This document shows positions 39,966 to 46,922 of a stretch of DNA of 64,000 nt, one piece after another; positions within the stretch are counted from its first letter, which is position 1; each line of letters opens with the position of its first letter. The stretch covers positions 124,001 to 188,000 of the forward strand of contig CAZMFQ010000004.1 in assembly GCA_964565645.1 (NCBI GenBank). Reading direction: 5' to 3'. The notes under the pieces were generated by a model. The model was not told the origin of the DNA. It made no database searches and worked only from the letters and a program-made list of their open reading frames with translations. The position numbers and the translations under genes are program-made. Origin of the DNA: JAHIQC01 sp964565645. Lineage in GTDB: Bacteria > Actinomycetota > Coriobacteriia > Anaerosomatales > JAHIQC01.

Positions 39966-41156
39966 TCACTTTCGCTTCGAACTGATGACCCTTAGGACGT
40001 GTTCGGCAATAATCGGACTCACGCTGTTCCCGATTTGGCGGAAGCTGTGCCACTTGGTGGCATCGAAGAGGAACCAGTCCGGGAAGCCCTGGAGTCTAGC
40101 GGCTTCCCTTGGAGTAATGACCCTCGGTTCTGTGGGGTGAATCGGGCGCAGTGCCTGATAGCTGCCGTGATCAGGCCCAGTTCCCGCGCGAAGTGTGGGG
40201 CAGAAACCCTCACTGACAAGTCGAGAAGCACGGGATGGTCCATCGACTCCGCCGGGCTTCAATACACGCAACCTCTCGACAACCTCAGCACTGTGCCGTG
40301 TGCCCAGACAGCCGGATACTAGCTTCGCCTGGTGGAGCCGCGCCACCGCATCGGCATTTCCCACGTCGACTGGGACATCTGAGTGTATCTTCTCCCAATA
40401 CCAGTCGCCGTAGTCTGCGGTCAGCTTGCGCCACCCCTGCACCTCGGTCTGCCATTCCGGAGATATCCTCCTACGTAGACCGCGAAGCGCCGCTGCGACA
40501 GACGTGATTCGCGTTCCAGCATTGGCGCGAAAGTCCCCAGCCACCATGGACTCAAAGTGGTCAGGCAGCCAACCAATGAAGAACACACGGTCGCGGCTCG
40601 TCGCGGCGCCGAAATCGGATGCCCTTAGTGCAAGCGGCGCCAACTGCTCATACTCGGCCACTTGCCGCAAGGCGTCCCTACGGACATCGTCATACTCGGG
40701 ATCAAGGATGCCTGGCACATTCTCGGCCACGTAGAACTGGGGCCTGATCTCTGACACCTGCCGGAAGAAGGTGTGAAACAACTCATTGCGGCGATCACCC
40801 GGCGCCCTGCGCCCAATCCGGCTGAACCCTTGACACGGCGGCCCGCCGAGAACGCCACATACCTGCCCGGGCTCTCGCCCTGCCACATCCAGCAGCTCGG
40901 CACCGTTCAACGCTCGCACGTCACCTTCCAGATGATGGCTCTTGGGGAAGTTCAGAGCATGGGCCCGAAGTGCCTTCGCGTCGTTGTCGACCGCCAGAGC
41001 AACTCGAAACCCAGCTCGCGCTGCGCCGAGGCTCAAGCCGCCCACCCCAGAGAACAGGTCGACTACCTCAGGCAGGTCATCCGCACCGACTGAGGAGGCC
41101 ACACCGTTGACGGTTCTCCGTTGCATGGCACTTGCCAATCTACTGCCTCGATTCAT
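39966..41156 (-). CDS. C5-cytosine-specific DNA methyltransferase
   Basis: 396 residues with the full set of C5-MTase motifs: I VVDLFSGVGGLSLGAARAGF, IV GGPPCQGFS (catalytic Cys), VI ENVP, VIII SRDRVFFIG, the target-recognition region, IX RxAARLQGFPD and X QIGNSVSP. It transfers a methyl group from S-adenosylmethionine to cytosine C5 in a specific site. ATG 41156 overlaps the vsr stop by 17 bases; ATG 41126 is an alternative. Being linked to vsr and a GHKL ATPase, it is likely the modification half of a nucleic-acid defence system; no classical restriction enzyme is in this operon. Confidence 0.93.
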   Translation of the reverse strand: MNRGSRLASAMQRRTVNGVASSVGADDLPEVVDLFSGVGGLSLGAARAGFRVALAVDNDAKALRAHALNFPKSHHLEGDVRALNGAELLDVAGREPGQVCGVLGGPPCQGFSRIGRRAPGDRRNELFHTFFRQVSEIRPQFYVAENVPGILDPEYDDVRRDALRQVAEYEQLAPLALRASDFGAATSRDRVFFIGWLPDHFESMVAGDFRANAGTRITSVAAALRGLRRRISPEWQTEVQGWRKLTADYGDWYWEKIHSDVPVDVGNADAVARLHQAKLVSGCLGTRHSAEVVERLRVLKPGGVDGPSRASRLVSEGFCPTLRAGTGPDHGSYQALRPIHPTEPRVITPREAARLQGFPDWFLFDATKWHSFRQIGNSVSPIIAEHVLRVISSKRK

Positions 41157-41634
41157 TACTCGCGCTGCGCGCGTCAAAGCCGGCTTCCGACAAGACTGCC
41201 AATGCGCCCGAGCCGCGGATCCACTCTGTAACGGCATCCAGGTCCCTCGACTCGCCAAATGGAGGAGATCTCCTTCTCACAGCGCATTCCCATACAATTA
41301 GTACGCGCCACCCATCGTCCATTAGGCAGCAAACCGCAATCCGATCACGCTCTCGATTTCGCGAGATCTTGCCCTGCCAGAAGTCGATGTTTGACTTTGA
41401 TCGAGGCCGTCGCCGGCAGTCGTGACCATGCCAGTAGCATCCGTGAACGAACACGGCGACCCTGTAACATGGCAGGACGATGTCCGGCCTGCCAGGTTGG
41501 TCGGCGGGATGAAGACGAAAGCGGAAGCCTTTTCGAAAGAGCGCCTTCCGAACTTCCAGCTCAACGGAGGTGTTGGTTGACCGGTTCCGCGACATGATGC
41601 GATAACGAGTCTCAAGATCGAACCTATCAGCCAC
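41140..41634 (-). CDS. vsr: Very short patch repair endonuclease Vsr
   Basis: 164 residues with the Vsr signature: MSRNRSTNTSVELEVRKALF, the metal-binding PGRPDIVLP (Asp equivalent to D51 of E. coli Vsr), VFVHGCYWHGHDC (His and zinc ligands), RSKSNIDFWQGKI and WRVLIVWEC. Vsr nicks beside T:G mismatches formed by deamination of 5-methylcytosine. Typical size. First gene of the operon, overlapping the methyltransferase gene, as is normal for vsr/dcm pairs. Some Vsr relatives act as restriction enzymes, which is worth considering because no other nuclease is in the operon. Confidence 0.95.
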   Translation of the reverse strand: MADRFDLETRYRIMSRNRSTNTSVELEVRKALFRKGFRFRLHPADQPGRPDIVLPCYRVAVFVHGCYWHGHDCRRRPRSKSNIDFWQGKISRNRERDRIAVCCLMDDGWRVLIVWECAVRRRSPPFGESRDLDAVTEWIRGSGALAVLSEAGFDARSASNESRQ

Positions 41635-42011
41635 GTAGGCCCCCGGACAGCGAAGACTCCTGACCCTCAGCGGTCCACTCGAATGCTAGCCGATCAGGCG
41701 CCCAATAGCGAGCAGCGGACATCCTCCGCCTTCTGCCGCAATCGTCAGCGGTGGCCGAGTAGAATCATGTGCAGAGGAGCTAGCTGGCAGGGATCAGAGA
41801 CTGCGGTGAGATCGCAAGCCGGCTGGGTGATCCGGCTTCCGGTGCCTTCGTGCTCATGATGCGGTGTTCATGAGTTAGCCGCCCCCCCTCGGCTCCATGC
41901 ACTCGAACTCAACTCCAATTGCGCTGGAGCCACTGGGCAACGACCGTCTGTCAGAGTGTCACGGTAGAATGTGTCCCTACTCGACGCACACGTAGAGAGG
42001 GCAACGATTAC
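41635..42011. other. 377-base divergent promoter region
   Basis: Between vsr (minus) and the second C5 methyltransferase (plus). GTAGAAT occurs twice (near 41757 and 41964) and could supply a -10 box for the plus-strand gene. AAGCCGG (41816-41822) and CCGGCTT (41832-41838) form a seven-base dyad. No -35 box, gene or known RNA was identified. Confidence 0.45.
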
Positions 42012-43232
42012 ATGTCTCCGCTCAGTACGCCACAACTACCCGAATTCCTGATCGGCGACCTGTTCTGTGGTGCCGGCGGCCTTGCAGAGGGCTTTCGTCA
42101 AGCAGGATTTCGCTCCACCTTCGGCAACGACTTCGATGCTGCTGCGTGCCGGACATTTGCTGAGAACTTCCCATACGCCGTGGTCTATGACCGACCGATT
42201 CAGGACCTTGCCGCATCCGAAATCCTCGGGGACATCAACCTGAGAGAGGGCGAACTGGATGTGCTCGTCGGTGGCCCACCGTGCCAGGGCTTCAGCGTCA
42301 ACGCCCCCGTCCGATCCGCCGATGATGGCCGGAACCACTTGTTTCGGGACTACGTCCGACTCGTTCTCGAAGGGCTGCGACCAAAGATGGTCGTCTTCGA
42401 GAATGTCCCTGGCCTGGTGAGCATGGGGGACACGCTGCACCAAGTCAGCACGGCCTTCGGCAATGCGGGATATCGCATCAAGTACAAGATTCTCAACGCA
42501 GCCCACTACGGTGTGCCACAGGAGCGATGGCGGCTGGTGATCGTTGGCACGCGTATGGATGAAATCTCGTTCTCATTCCCCGAGCCCAGGCACTACTCCG
42601 AGCGTCGAGCGAATTTCACCGGAGGCAAGGAATTCACATTCACGAGCGCAATCGGTGCCCCCAGGACAGAAGATGCTGCTTCCTACTGGCTCGAGAAGCC
42701 GCTGACAATTCGTGAGGCGATTGGGGACCTTCCGCCGCTCGCGAACGGTGGTGGCGCTCAGGAGGTGCCATACGAGGGTACCCCAACCGGCTCCTTCCAG
42801 GCCTACTGTCGAAACGGAGCGGGCGACATTCTGTACAACCATACGGGGTCGAGGATGTCAGCGGTCAACGTCGAGCGCTTCTCACACGTACCACAAGGCG
42901 GAAGTTGGCGCGATATTCCCTTTGACCTGCTGCCGGAGGGCATGAAGCGTGCGCGTCGCTCCGATCACACAAGACGATACGGTCGACTCGATCCCGACAG
43001 TATCTCTGGGACGGTCTTGACCAAGTGCGACCCCCACTGGGGAACCTTCGTCCACTACGACCAAGACCGCATAATCACAGTCCGCGAAGCGGCAAGAATA
43101 CAATCCTTCCCCGATTCCTTCAGATTCACCGGCAGCGTGACGGAACAGTACCGACAGGTTGGAAACGCTGTACCTCCCCTGCTGGCAAGAGCAATCGCCA
43201 GTGAGGTACGCGCGGCCCTCGAATCGATCTAG
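42012..43232 (+). CDS. C5-cytosine-specific DNA methyltransferase (second, partner of the NotI-like enzyme)
   Basis: 406 residues with motifs I (IGDLFCGAGGLAEGFRQAGF), IV (GGPPCQGFSVNAP), VI (ENVPGL), VIII (QERWRLVIVGTR), a target-recognition region of about 120 residues, SGTVLTKCDPHWG, IX (REAARIQSFPDSF) and X (QVGNAVPPLLA). ATG 42012 begins right before motif I; the upstream in-frame codons have no ribosome site. It ends four bases into the tail of the NotI-like nuclease gene on the other strand, so the two form a tail-to-tail restriction-modification pair. Distinct from the 39966 enzyme in its recognition region. Confidence 0.93.
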   Translation: MSPLSTPQLPEFLIGDLFCGAGGLAEGFRQAGFRSTFGNDFDAAACRTFAENFPYAVVYDRPIQDLAASEILGDINLREGELDVLVGGPPCQGFSVNAPVRSADDGRNHLFRDYVRLVLEGLRPKMVVFENVPGLVSMGDTLHQVSTAFGNAGYRIKYKILNAAHYGVPQERWRLVIVGTRMDEISFSFPEPRHYSERRANFTGGKEFTFTSAIGAPRTEDAASYWLEKPLTIREAIGDLPPLANGGGAQEVPYEGTPTGSFQAYCRNGAGDILYNHTGSRMSAVNVERFSHVPQGGSWRDIPFDLLPEGMKRARRSDHTRRYGRLDPDSISGTVLTKCDPHWGTFVHYDQDRIITVREAARIQSFPDSFRFTGSVTEQYRQVGNAVPPLLARAIASEVRAALESI

Positions 43233-44137
43233 GGCGATACCCCCAGGACGGTCGCCAGATGTTTGGCAATGCTGCTTGGGCTCGCCGGTACCGCGAGGAA
43301 CTTGTCTGCGAGTTGCTCAACTGACGCATGGACCGATTTGTTCAAGACAAGCGTGGGGACCTGATAGGGCGCGGTCGCCGCGAGCGAGTATGCGTGTACG
43401 ACGAGGTTGAATCCATCATCATCCACCATGGGACTGGCAATCCTTGCCTCGAACTTCGAGAAGACATTGGCGTCGACCAGAAACCCAATTCCGACGGCAG
43501 GCTCACTCTCTGACAGCTTCTTGAGCAGCATCCCCTTCCGAAGAAGTTGTGGGATGATTCGCTTGTTTACGTTCTCCCAGTTCAGTCCATGCCCCGATCT
43601 GGGGATGGTCGCCTGTTGCTTCATAAGCGCGGCTCGGGTAGCTCTGTAGTTTCCAGTCGTGTCAATCGCTTGAGCCTCGATAGCGGCGTACTTCTCGATT
43701 CCTCCATCGCGGACACATGTGGCGATCCAGTCTAGTGAGCCTGCTTCGGTTCGAACCTCGCCACTAGATCCCTTGCCAACAAGCACAATCCCGTCGGGGC
43801 GTCCTGCGGCTTGCCAATCCCGATACATGTACGTGGCTAGCGCCGGCTCTTCGAGCACGTCCCCGGCAAGCCCGCGGAGGGTCTCGAAGTTCGTCCCATA
43901 GAGACGAATGGGGCACAAGCACGTGACACGCGATGGACCCACCGCGTTCGGGTTGTATACCGAGCACACTCCGAGTGGGCCATTCAGTTCCGGATCGAAC
44001 TTCTCTGCGCCGTCATCATTGTTCTTGTTGCATTTCGACGCGATGATTGGGCAAGTGAAGCTCCCGCGAGCCTCCCTCGCAATCAGACTCGTGTCGGTCG
44101 CAGAATAGGCAAAGAGCTCCTGGATCGTTGCTGGCAT
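43229..44137 (-). CDS. NotI-like type II restriction endonuclease
   Basis: 302 residues. The N-terminus has a cysteine array C29 (TCPI), C36 (SKCNK), C58 (GVCS), C73 and C75 (TCLCPIR), resembling the iron-binding Cys cluster of NotI (PF12183). The central part has D136 (GSLDW) and E154-x-Q156 (AIEAQAIDTTGNY), matching the PD-(D/E)XK variant with E-x-Q found in NotI. It should cut an unmethylated GC-rich site; the actual specificity cannot be read. ATG 44137 follows AAAGGGA. It converges on the C5 methyltransferase that presumably protects its site. Confidence 0.8.
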   Translation of the reverse strand: MPATIQELFAYSATDTSLIAREARGSFTCPIIASKCNKNNDDGAEKFDPELNGPLGVCSVYNPNAVGPSRVTCLCPIRLYGTNFETLRGLAGDVLEEPALATYMYRDWQAAGRPDGIVLVGKGSSGEVRTEAGSLDWIATCVRDGGIEKYAAIEAQAIDTTGNYRATRAALMKQQATIPRSGHGLNWENVNKRIIPQLLRKGMLLKKLSESEPAVGIGFLVDANVFSKFEARIASPMVDDDGFNLVVHAYSLAATAPYQVPTLVLNKSVHASVEQLADKFLAVPASPSSIAKHLATVLGVSP

Positions 44138-44244
44138 GTGGCGTCCCTTTGGCTGCTGTGGCCATGCGAATCCCATCGTAACCGGCCAGCTCGAGGCTGT
44201 ACACGCAGCCAGTGCCGAGAATCCAGACTCGGGTGCACCCGGTC

Positions 44245-44877
44245 CTACGACTCTAGCAGCCCTCGATCAAGCGCTTCCCACAGATACAGCGAGGCAACCG
44301 AACGATATGGACGCCATCTTTGAGCTATGTCCGACAGCGCATGCGAACTTGATCGGTCAATCCCATAGGCGGCCAGCATCGCCCGCTGTAGTCCGACATC
44401 ATCTTGCGCGAACACATCCATCCGCCCAAGCGAGAAGATCAGGAACATCTCCGCAGTCCATCTTCCGACGCCCCTGATTCTCATGAGTTCGCGGATGGCG
44501 TCCTCATCTTGCAGGCGGTCTATCCCAGCGAGATTCACAGCGCCTTCGCGAACCTGAAAGGCCAAGTCTGCGATGTAGGCTGCCTTTGCTCCAGACAGGC
44601 CAACGCTCCGCATAGCCTCGCGATCAGTTGACGCGATAGTCTCGGCATCGATTGTCCCGACCAATGTCACGAGTCTCTTCCAGATGGTTCGGGCTGCGGA
44701 AACCGAAAGCTGCTGACCGGCAACTGCCCGGGCCAATGCCGTGAATCTGTCTTCTCCAAGTTCTAGCTCGACCGAACCGACCTGATCGATGAGACGGCCA
44801 AGGACTGTGTCCGCGTTCTTCAAGTGCCGAAGTGCTTCAGCATCGATCACAAGATGCACCCCCACCGATGTCAGCAC
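44245..44877 (-). CDS. HhH-GPD DNA glycosylase, AlkA/3-methyladenine type
   Basis: 210 residues with the helix-hairpin-helix LMRIRGVGRWTAEMFL and the catalytic Asp region MDVFAQDDVGLQRA, plus the N-terminal AGQQLSVSAARTIWKRL segment typical of DNA-3-methyladenine glycosylase II. It flips out alkylated or deaminated bases and cleaves the glycosidic bond in base-excision repair. The start is uncertain: several GTG codons (44877, 44865, 44859) are possible. It sits behind the NotI-like gene with a gap of 107 bases on the same strand, so an island-linked repair role is possible, as for vsr. Confidence 0.88.
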   Translation of the reverse strand: MLTSVGVHLVIDAEALRHLKNADTVLGRLIDQVGSVELELGEDRFTALARAVAGQQLSVSAARTIWKRLVTLVGTIDAETIASTDREAMRSVGLSGAKAAYIADLAFQVREGAVNLAGIDRLQDEDAIRELMRIRGVGRWTAEMFLIFSLGRMDVFAQDDVGLQRAMLAAYGIDRSSSHALSDIAQRWRPYRSVASLYLWEALDRGLLES

Positions 44878-45013
44878 CTATCCGAGTCATCAGCCATGCG
44901 CGATTCCACATGCGGCAACGCCCAATGCCAATGAGCGAGGCATTAAGGACACTCTCCCACAAAGTAAGCAGGTCAGACACCTCTACCATATCCGAACTGC
45001 GCAAGCTCCCGAC

Positions 45014-45060
45014 GCGGGGGAGCCGGACTTGAACCGACGACCTTCGGGATATGAGCCCCA
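45014..45060 (-). other. tRNA-Met(CAT)-like 3' half, probable attachment-site remnant
   Basis: On the minus strand an anticodon loop CTCATAT with near-complete stem, a variable loop AGGTC, a T arm GTCGG-TTCAAGT-CCGGC and an acceptor strand TCCCCCG are in correct order for tRNA-Met. Upstream there is no D arm: a GCGGGG that could close the acceptor lies only about 59 bases from the end. It is therefore not a functional tRNA, but fits the 3'-end duplicate left when an integrase uses a tRNA gene. Confidence 0.65.
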
Positions 45061-45080
45061 AGTATGCCCCGCACCCGCCC

Positions 45081-45103
45081 CCTCCGCTCTAGCCAAGCGG
45101 AGG
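45081..45103. terminator. Hairpin beside the tRNA fragment
   Basis: CCTCCGCT and AGCGGAGG form a perfect eight-base stem with a seven-base loop. No U-tract on either strand, so terminator function is uncertain; it may be a rearranged tRNA arm. Confidence 0.35.
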
Positions 45104-45160
45104 AAGCCCGAAGGTCACACGAAGCAAGATCACGGGAAGTCGGCCTAGACCACTCGCCTA

Positions 45161-45190
45161 TGGTGTACAATATGTACAAGTTGTACACCA
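45161..45190 (+). promoter_or_regulatory. Perfect palindromic operator of the 45.2-46.4 kb module
   Basis: TGGTGTACAA (45161-45170) and TTGTACACCA (45181-45190) are exact inverted repeats around a centre that itself contains TGTACA. TACAAT (45166-45171) can act as the -10 box, so a dimeric repressor here would cover the promoter. It ends 17 bases before the start codon, leaving GGAGG free for ribosomes. Confidence 0.7.
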
Positions 45191-45207
45191 CACCGGAGGC
45201 GACGGAA

Positions 45208-45804
45208 ATGGCTGACATAGAGAGCGCAAAGTCCGTGAACGCGTTGGAAGCGGGGCTTGCTTCTGCGGATGGCGAGCACCAGGACTGTGCTGGACCTCGG
45301 GCCAGCTATCGGCTCGCACCTCAACCTATACTCATGGTGGCGGAAGCTCGTGCCAATTTCACGAGGCTCATTTCAGACGTGGAGACAGGTCCCGGGAACA
45401 GCGTGCTGGTTGGGCCGCGTGGCAAGCCGAGTATGGCTTGTGTCTCGTACATTCGTTTTGAACCAGTCCTGAAGCACGGCAACAAGGCGGAGAAGCTGGC
45501 ATTCCTGATCGTCGAGGAACTGCTACCGGACGCACCTCTACACCTTAGGGTGCCCGCAGTGAGAGAACTGAGCGGTCTCCCGCTTGAGGACTTGGAGCTG
45601 CTCTTGCACATCGAAGAACTTCCACTTCGCGATGCTGATGCAAAGGCTCTAAAGCAGCGGATGCTTCATCCGGAGGCCTTCGATCGGCTCACTCGACGCG
45701 CGCATCTTGTCCAGACAATCGCGAATGCCCGCGAATCGGGCTTTTACGATGTGATTGAAGACGCATCTGGCGAAGCAGTTGATGGCGAAGGCCCGTCGAG
45801 GTGA
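45208..45804 (+). CDS. Putative antitoxin/regulator with Phd-like segment
   Basis: 198 residues; no firm family. The segment ILMVAEARANFTRLISDVETGPGNSVLVGPRGKPSMACVSY resembles the Phd/YefM antitoxin core that binds DNA as a dimer (about residues 46-90). The rest is acidic and helical (LSGLPLEDLELLLHIEELPLRDADAKALKQRML). ATG 45208 is supported by GGAGG eight bases upstream and directly follows the palindrome. Its GTGA overlap with the next gene and the strong operator fit a toxin-antitoxin operon in which this product is the repressor-antitoxin. Confidence 0.6.
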   Translation: MADIESAKSVNALEAGLASADGEHQDCAGPRASYRLAPQPILMVAEARANFTRLISDVETGPGNSVLVGPRGKPSMACVSYIRFEPVLKHGNKAEKLAFLIVEELLPDAPLHLRVPAVRELSGLPLEDLELLLHIEELPLRDADAKALKQRMLHPEAFDRLTRRAHLVQTIANARESGFYDVIEDASGEAVDGEGPSR

Positions 45805-46394
45805 ATGCGGCTCTGTTTCTGGTCGCGAGGGCGGAGACCAGAGGACTCGACGGCCTCGCATGGCTCCTCAAGGACGAGCCCCCCTACGCACAGTTTGATC
45901 CGCTGGACTTCCTTGAGGGTGATGAGATCCAAGAGATTCATCGGCTGTACCGCGATGCGTACAGCCGATTCGATTCCGTGCTCAATGCGCCAACACCGGA
46001 CGCCCTACTTGAGTTCAATCGATGGCTCGTGATCGTTGATGCGGCTGGTGCTGTGATCGCGTTCATGTGCTTCAAGACGACTGGACAGGGGCTCAAGCTA
46101 GGGTTAGCCGCGACCGATGGCTCGGTAGCTGGACGACATGCACTGAAGACGGCACTCTGCGCGGGACTCTCGCTTCCGGGTGTGTACGCTGAGGTCTCGG
46201 GCGGCATAGAGCGGCTGGTTGTAGGCTCTGTGCCAGAGGTCGAGCCCGCAGAGGCCGAGGGCATCCTCGGGAAACCAGTGATCGTAAGCGCCGACGGGCG
46301 ACACTATCTGCGCGTGGTGACCAACGTTGGGCAGCGACAGAAGTTGCTTGTGGGCCAGCCGCTCTTGCTCGAACCCACAGCTACACAATCATGA
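45801..46394 (+). CDS. Putative toxin of a novel TA-like pair
   Basis: 197 residues, family not recognised. The middle (WLVIVDAAGAVIAFMCFKTT, then GSVAGRHALKTALCAGLSLPGVYAEVSGGIERLV) has the strand-turn-strand and glycine/arginine loop pattern seen in GNAT acetyltransferases, but no decisive acetyl-CoA motif; an ADP-ribosyltransferase or unrelated fold remains possible. The GTG start overlaps the upstream stop (GTGA). No signal peptide or helix. As partner of a Phd-like protein under a palindromic operator it is a candidate toxin. Confidence 0.5.
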   Translation: MNAALFLVARAETRGLDGLAWLLKDEPPYAQFDPLDFLEGDEIQEIHRLYRDAYSRFDSVLNAPTPDALLEFNRWLVIVDAAGAVIAFMCFKTTGQGLKLGLAATDGSVAGRHALKTALCAGLSLPGVYAEVSGGIERLVVGSVPEVEPAEAEGILGKPVIVSADGRHYLRVVTNVGQRQKLLVGQPLLLEPTATQS

Positions 46395-46408
46395 CTGAGA
46401 AGTTCATG

Positions 46409-46424
46409 GAGCCGGTGCGGGCTC
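46409..46424 (+). terminator. Weak hairpin after the TA-like pair
   Basis: GAGCC and GGCTC pair around a six-base loop, followed by TGTTT, 15 bases after the stop codon. Short stem, so low confidence. Confidence 0.3.
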
Positions 46425-46454
46425 TGTTTCGACGGCGGCTGCTTGTCCGACCAT

Positions 46455-46904
46455 CTACTCCTCGGGGCCCACGATCTTCTGGCCGCCGATGTCGCTCCAC
46501 ATGCGGAGCGCGCGCGTGCCGGGGTCCGGGTCCTCGCTCGGGTACTCGCCGGGCACCCCCAGGAGCAGCTCGTCGACCAGGAACGCGATCATCTTGGCGT
46601 CATACGCGTCATCGGTGACGAGGTACTGGTCGGGATCGCGGCTGGCGTCGGCTTCGACCATGGCCCAGGACCGGTCCCGGGCGGCAAAGCGCACCACATA
46701 GACGCAGAACCCCGTCCAGCTGCGATGGAAGTACAGCGTCTCGTCCTCCCAGAAGATGAACCACTTCTCTTCCATCTCCTGCGGCACGAGTCCCGCGCGG
46801 ATGCGCTCCATCTCCTGCGCGGTGTACGTGCGGTCGAGCGCGAAGGTCACATGCCGCTCGGGCAGCGGTTCGGTCTTCCACTCTGACCGGACTGCAGCGC
46901 GCAT
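46455..46904 (-). CDS. Conserved hypothetical protein
   Basis: 149 residues, cytoplasmic. The central RTYTAQEMERIRAGLVPQEMEEKWFIFWEDETLYFHRSWTGFCVYVVRF is strikingly aromatic and likely the conserved core; the C-terminus is acidic (GEYPSEDPDPGTRALRMW). No catalytic motif can be assigned. Codon usage has returned to the high-GC host type, so this gene marks the right side of the island. It precedes a lipoprotein gene only in map order (it is downstream of it on the minus strand, 18 bases away), so the two may share a transcript. Confidence 0.7.
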   Translation of the reverse strand: MRAAVRSEWKTEPLPERHVTFALDRTYTAQEMERIRAGLVPQEMEEKWFIFWEDETLYFHRSWTGFCVYVVRFAARDRSWAMVEADASRDPDQYLVTDDAYDAKMIAFLVDELLLGVPGEYPSEDPDPGTRALRMWSDIGGQKIVGPEE

Positions 46905-46922
46905 GCGCGCTCGCCCCCTCGC

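Larger units (their letters stand above)
44878..45207. other. 330-base gap with tRNA fragment, hairpin and palindromic operator
   Basis: No protein gene is supported; the open frames crossing it are translations of the tRNA-like segment. It contains, in order, unassigned sequence to 45010, the tRNA-Met-like 3' fragment, a strong hairpin and the TGTAC palindrome of the next operon. Confidence 0.7.
35502..46394. mobile_element. Putative acquired defence island
   Basis: The block has visibly lower GC and more A/T-ending codons than both flanks and is filled with defence and toxin-antitoxin genes (AbiE, Vsr/C5-MTase/GHKL, NotI-like R-M, a TA-like pair). It carries a tRNA-Met-like 3' fragment at 45014-45060 and lacks the GCCGAGGA octamer from 36,580 onward. 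Exact ends and repeats were not found; the AbiE toxin end still contains host-like motifs nearby (36572). A recombinase gene lies 1.9 kb to the left. Confidence 0.65.

Noticed and set aside
39966..43232. The two C5 methyltransferases as a recent duplication
   Set aside because: They share only family motifs; target-recognition regions, lengths and motif wording differ, so separate origins are more likely.
45014..45075. Functional D-armless tRNA gene
   Set aside because: D-arm loss is not tolerated in bacterial elongator tRNA-Met, and the anticodon stem has a mismatch; a pseudo-tRNA or att remnant fits better.
44789..45148. Open frame overlapping the tRNA-like fragment
   Set aside because: The typical spurious translation of a tRNA 3' end (LNRRPSGYEP); no start signal.
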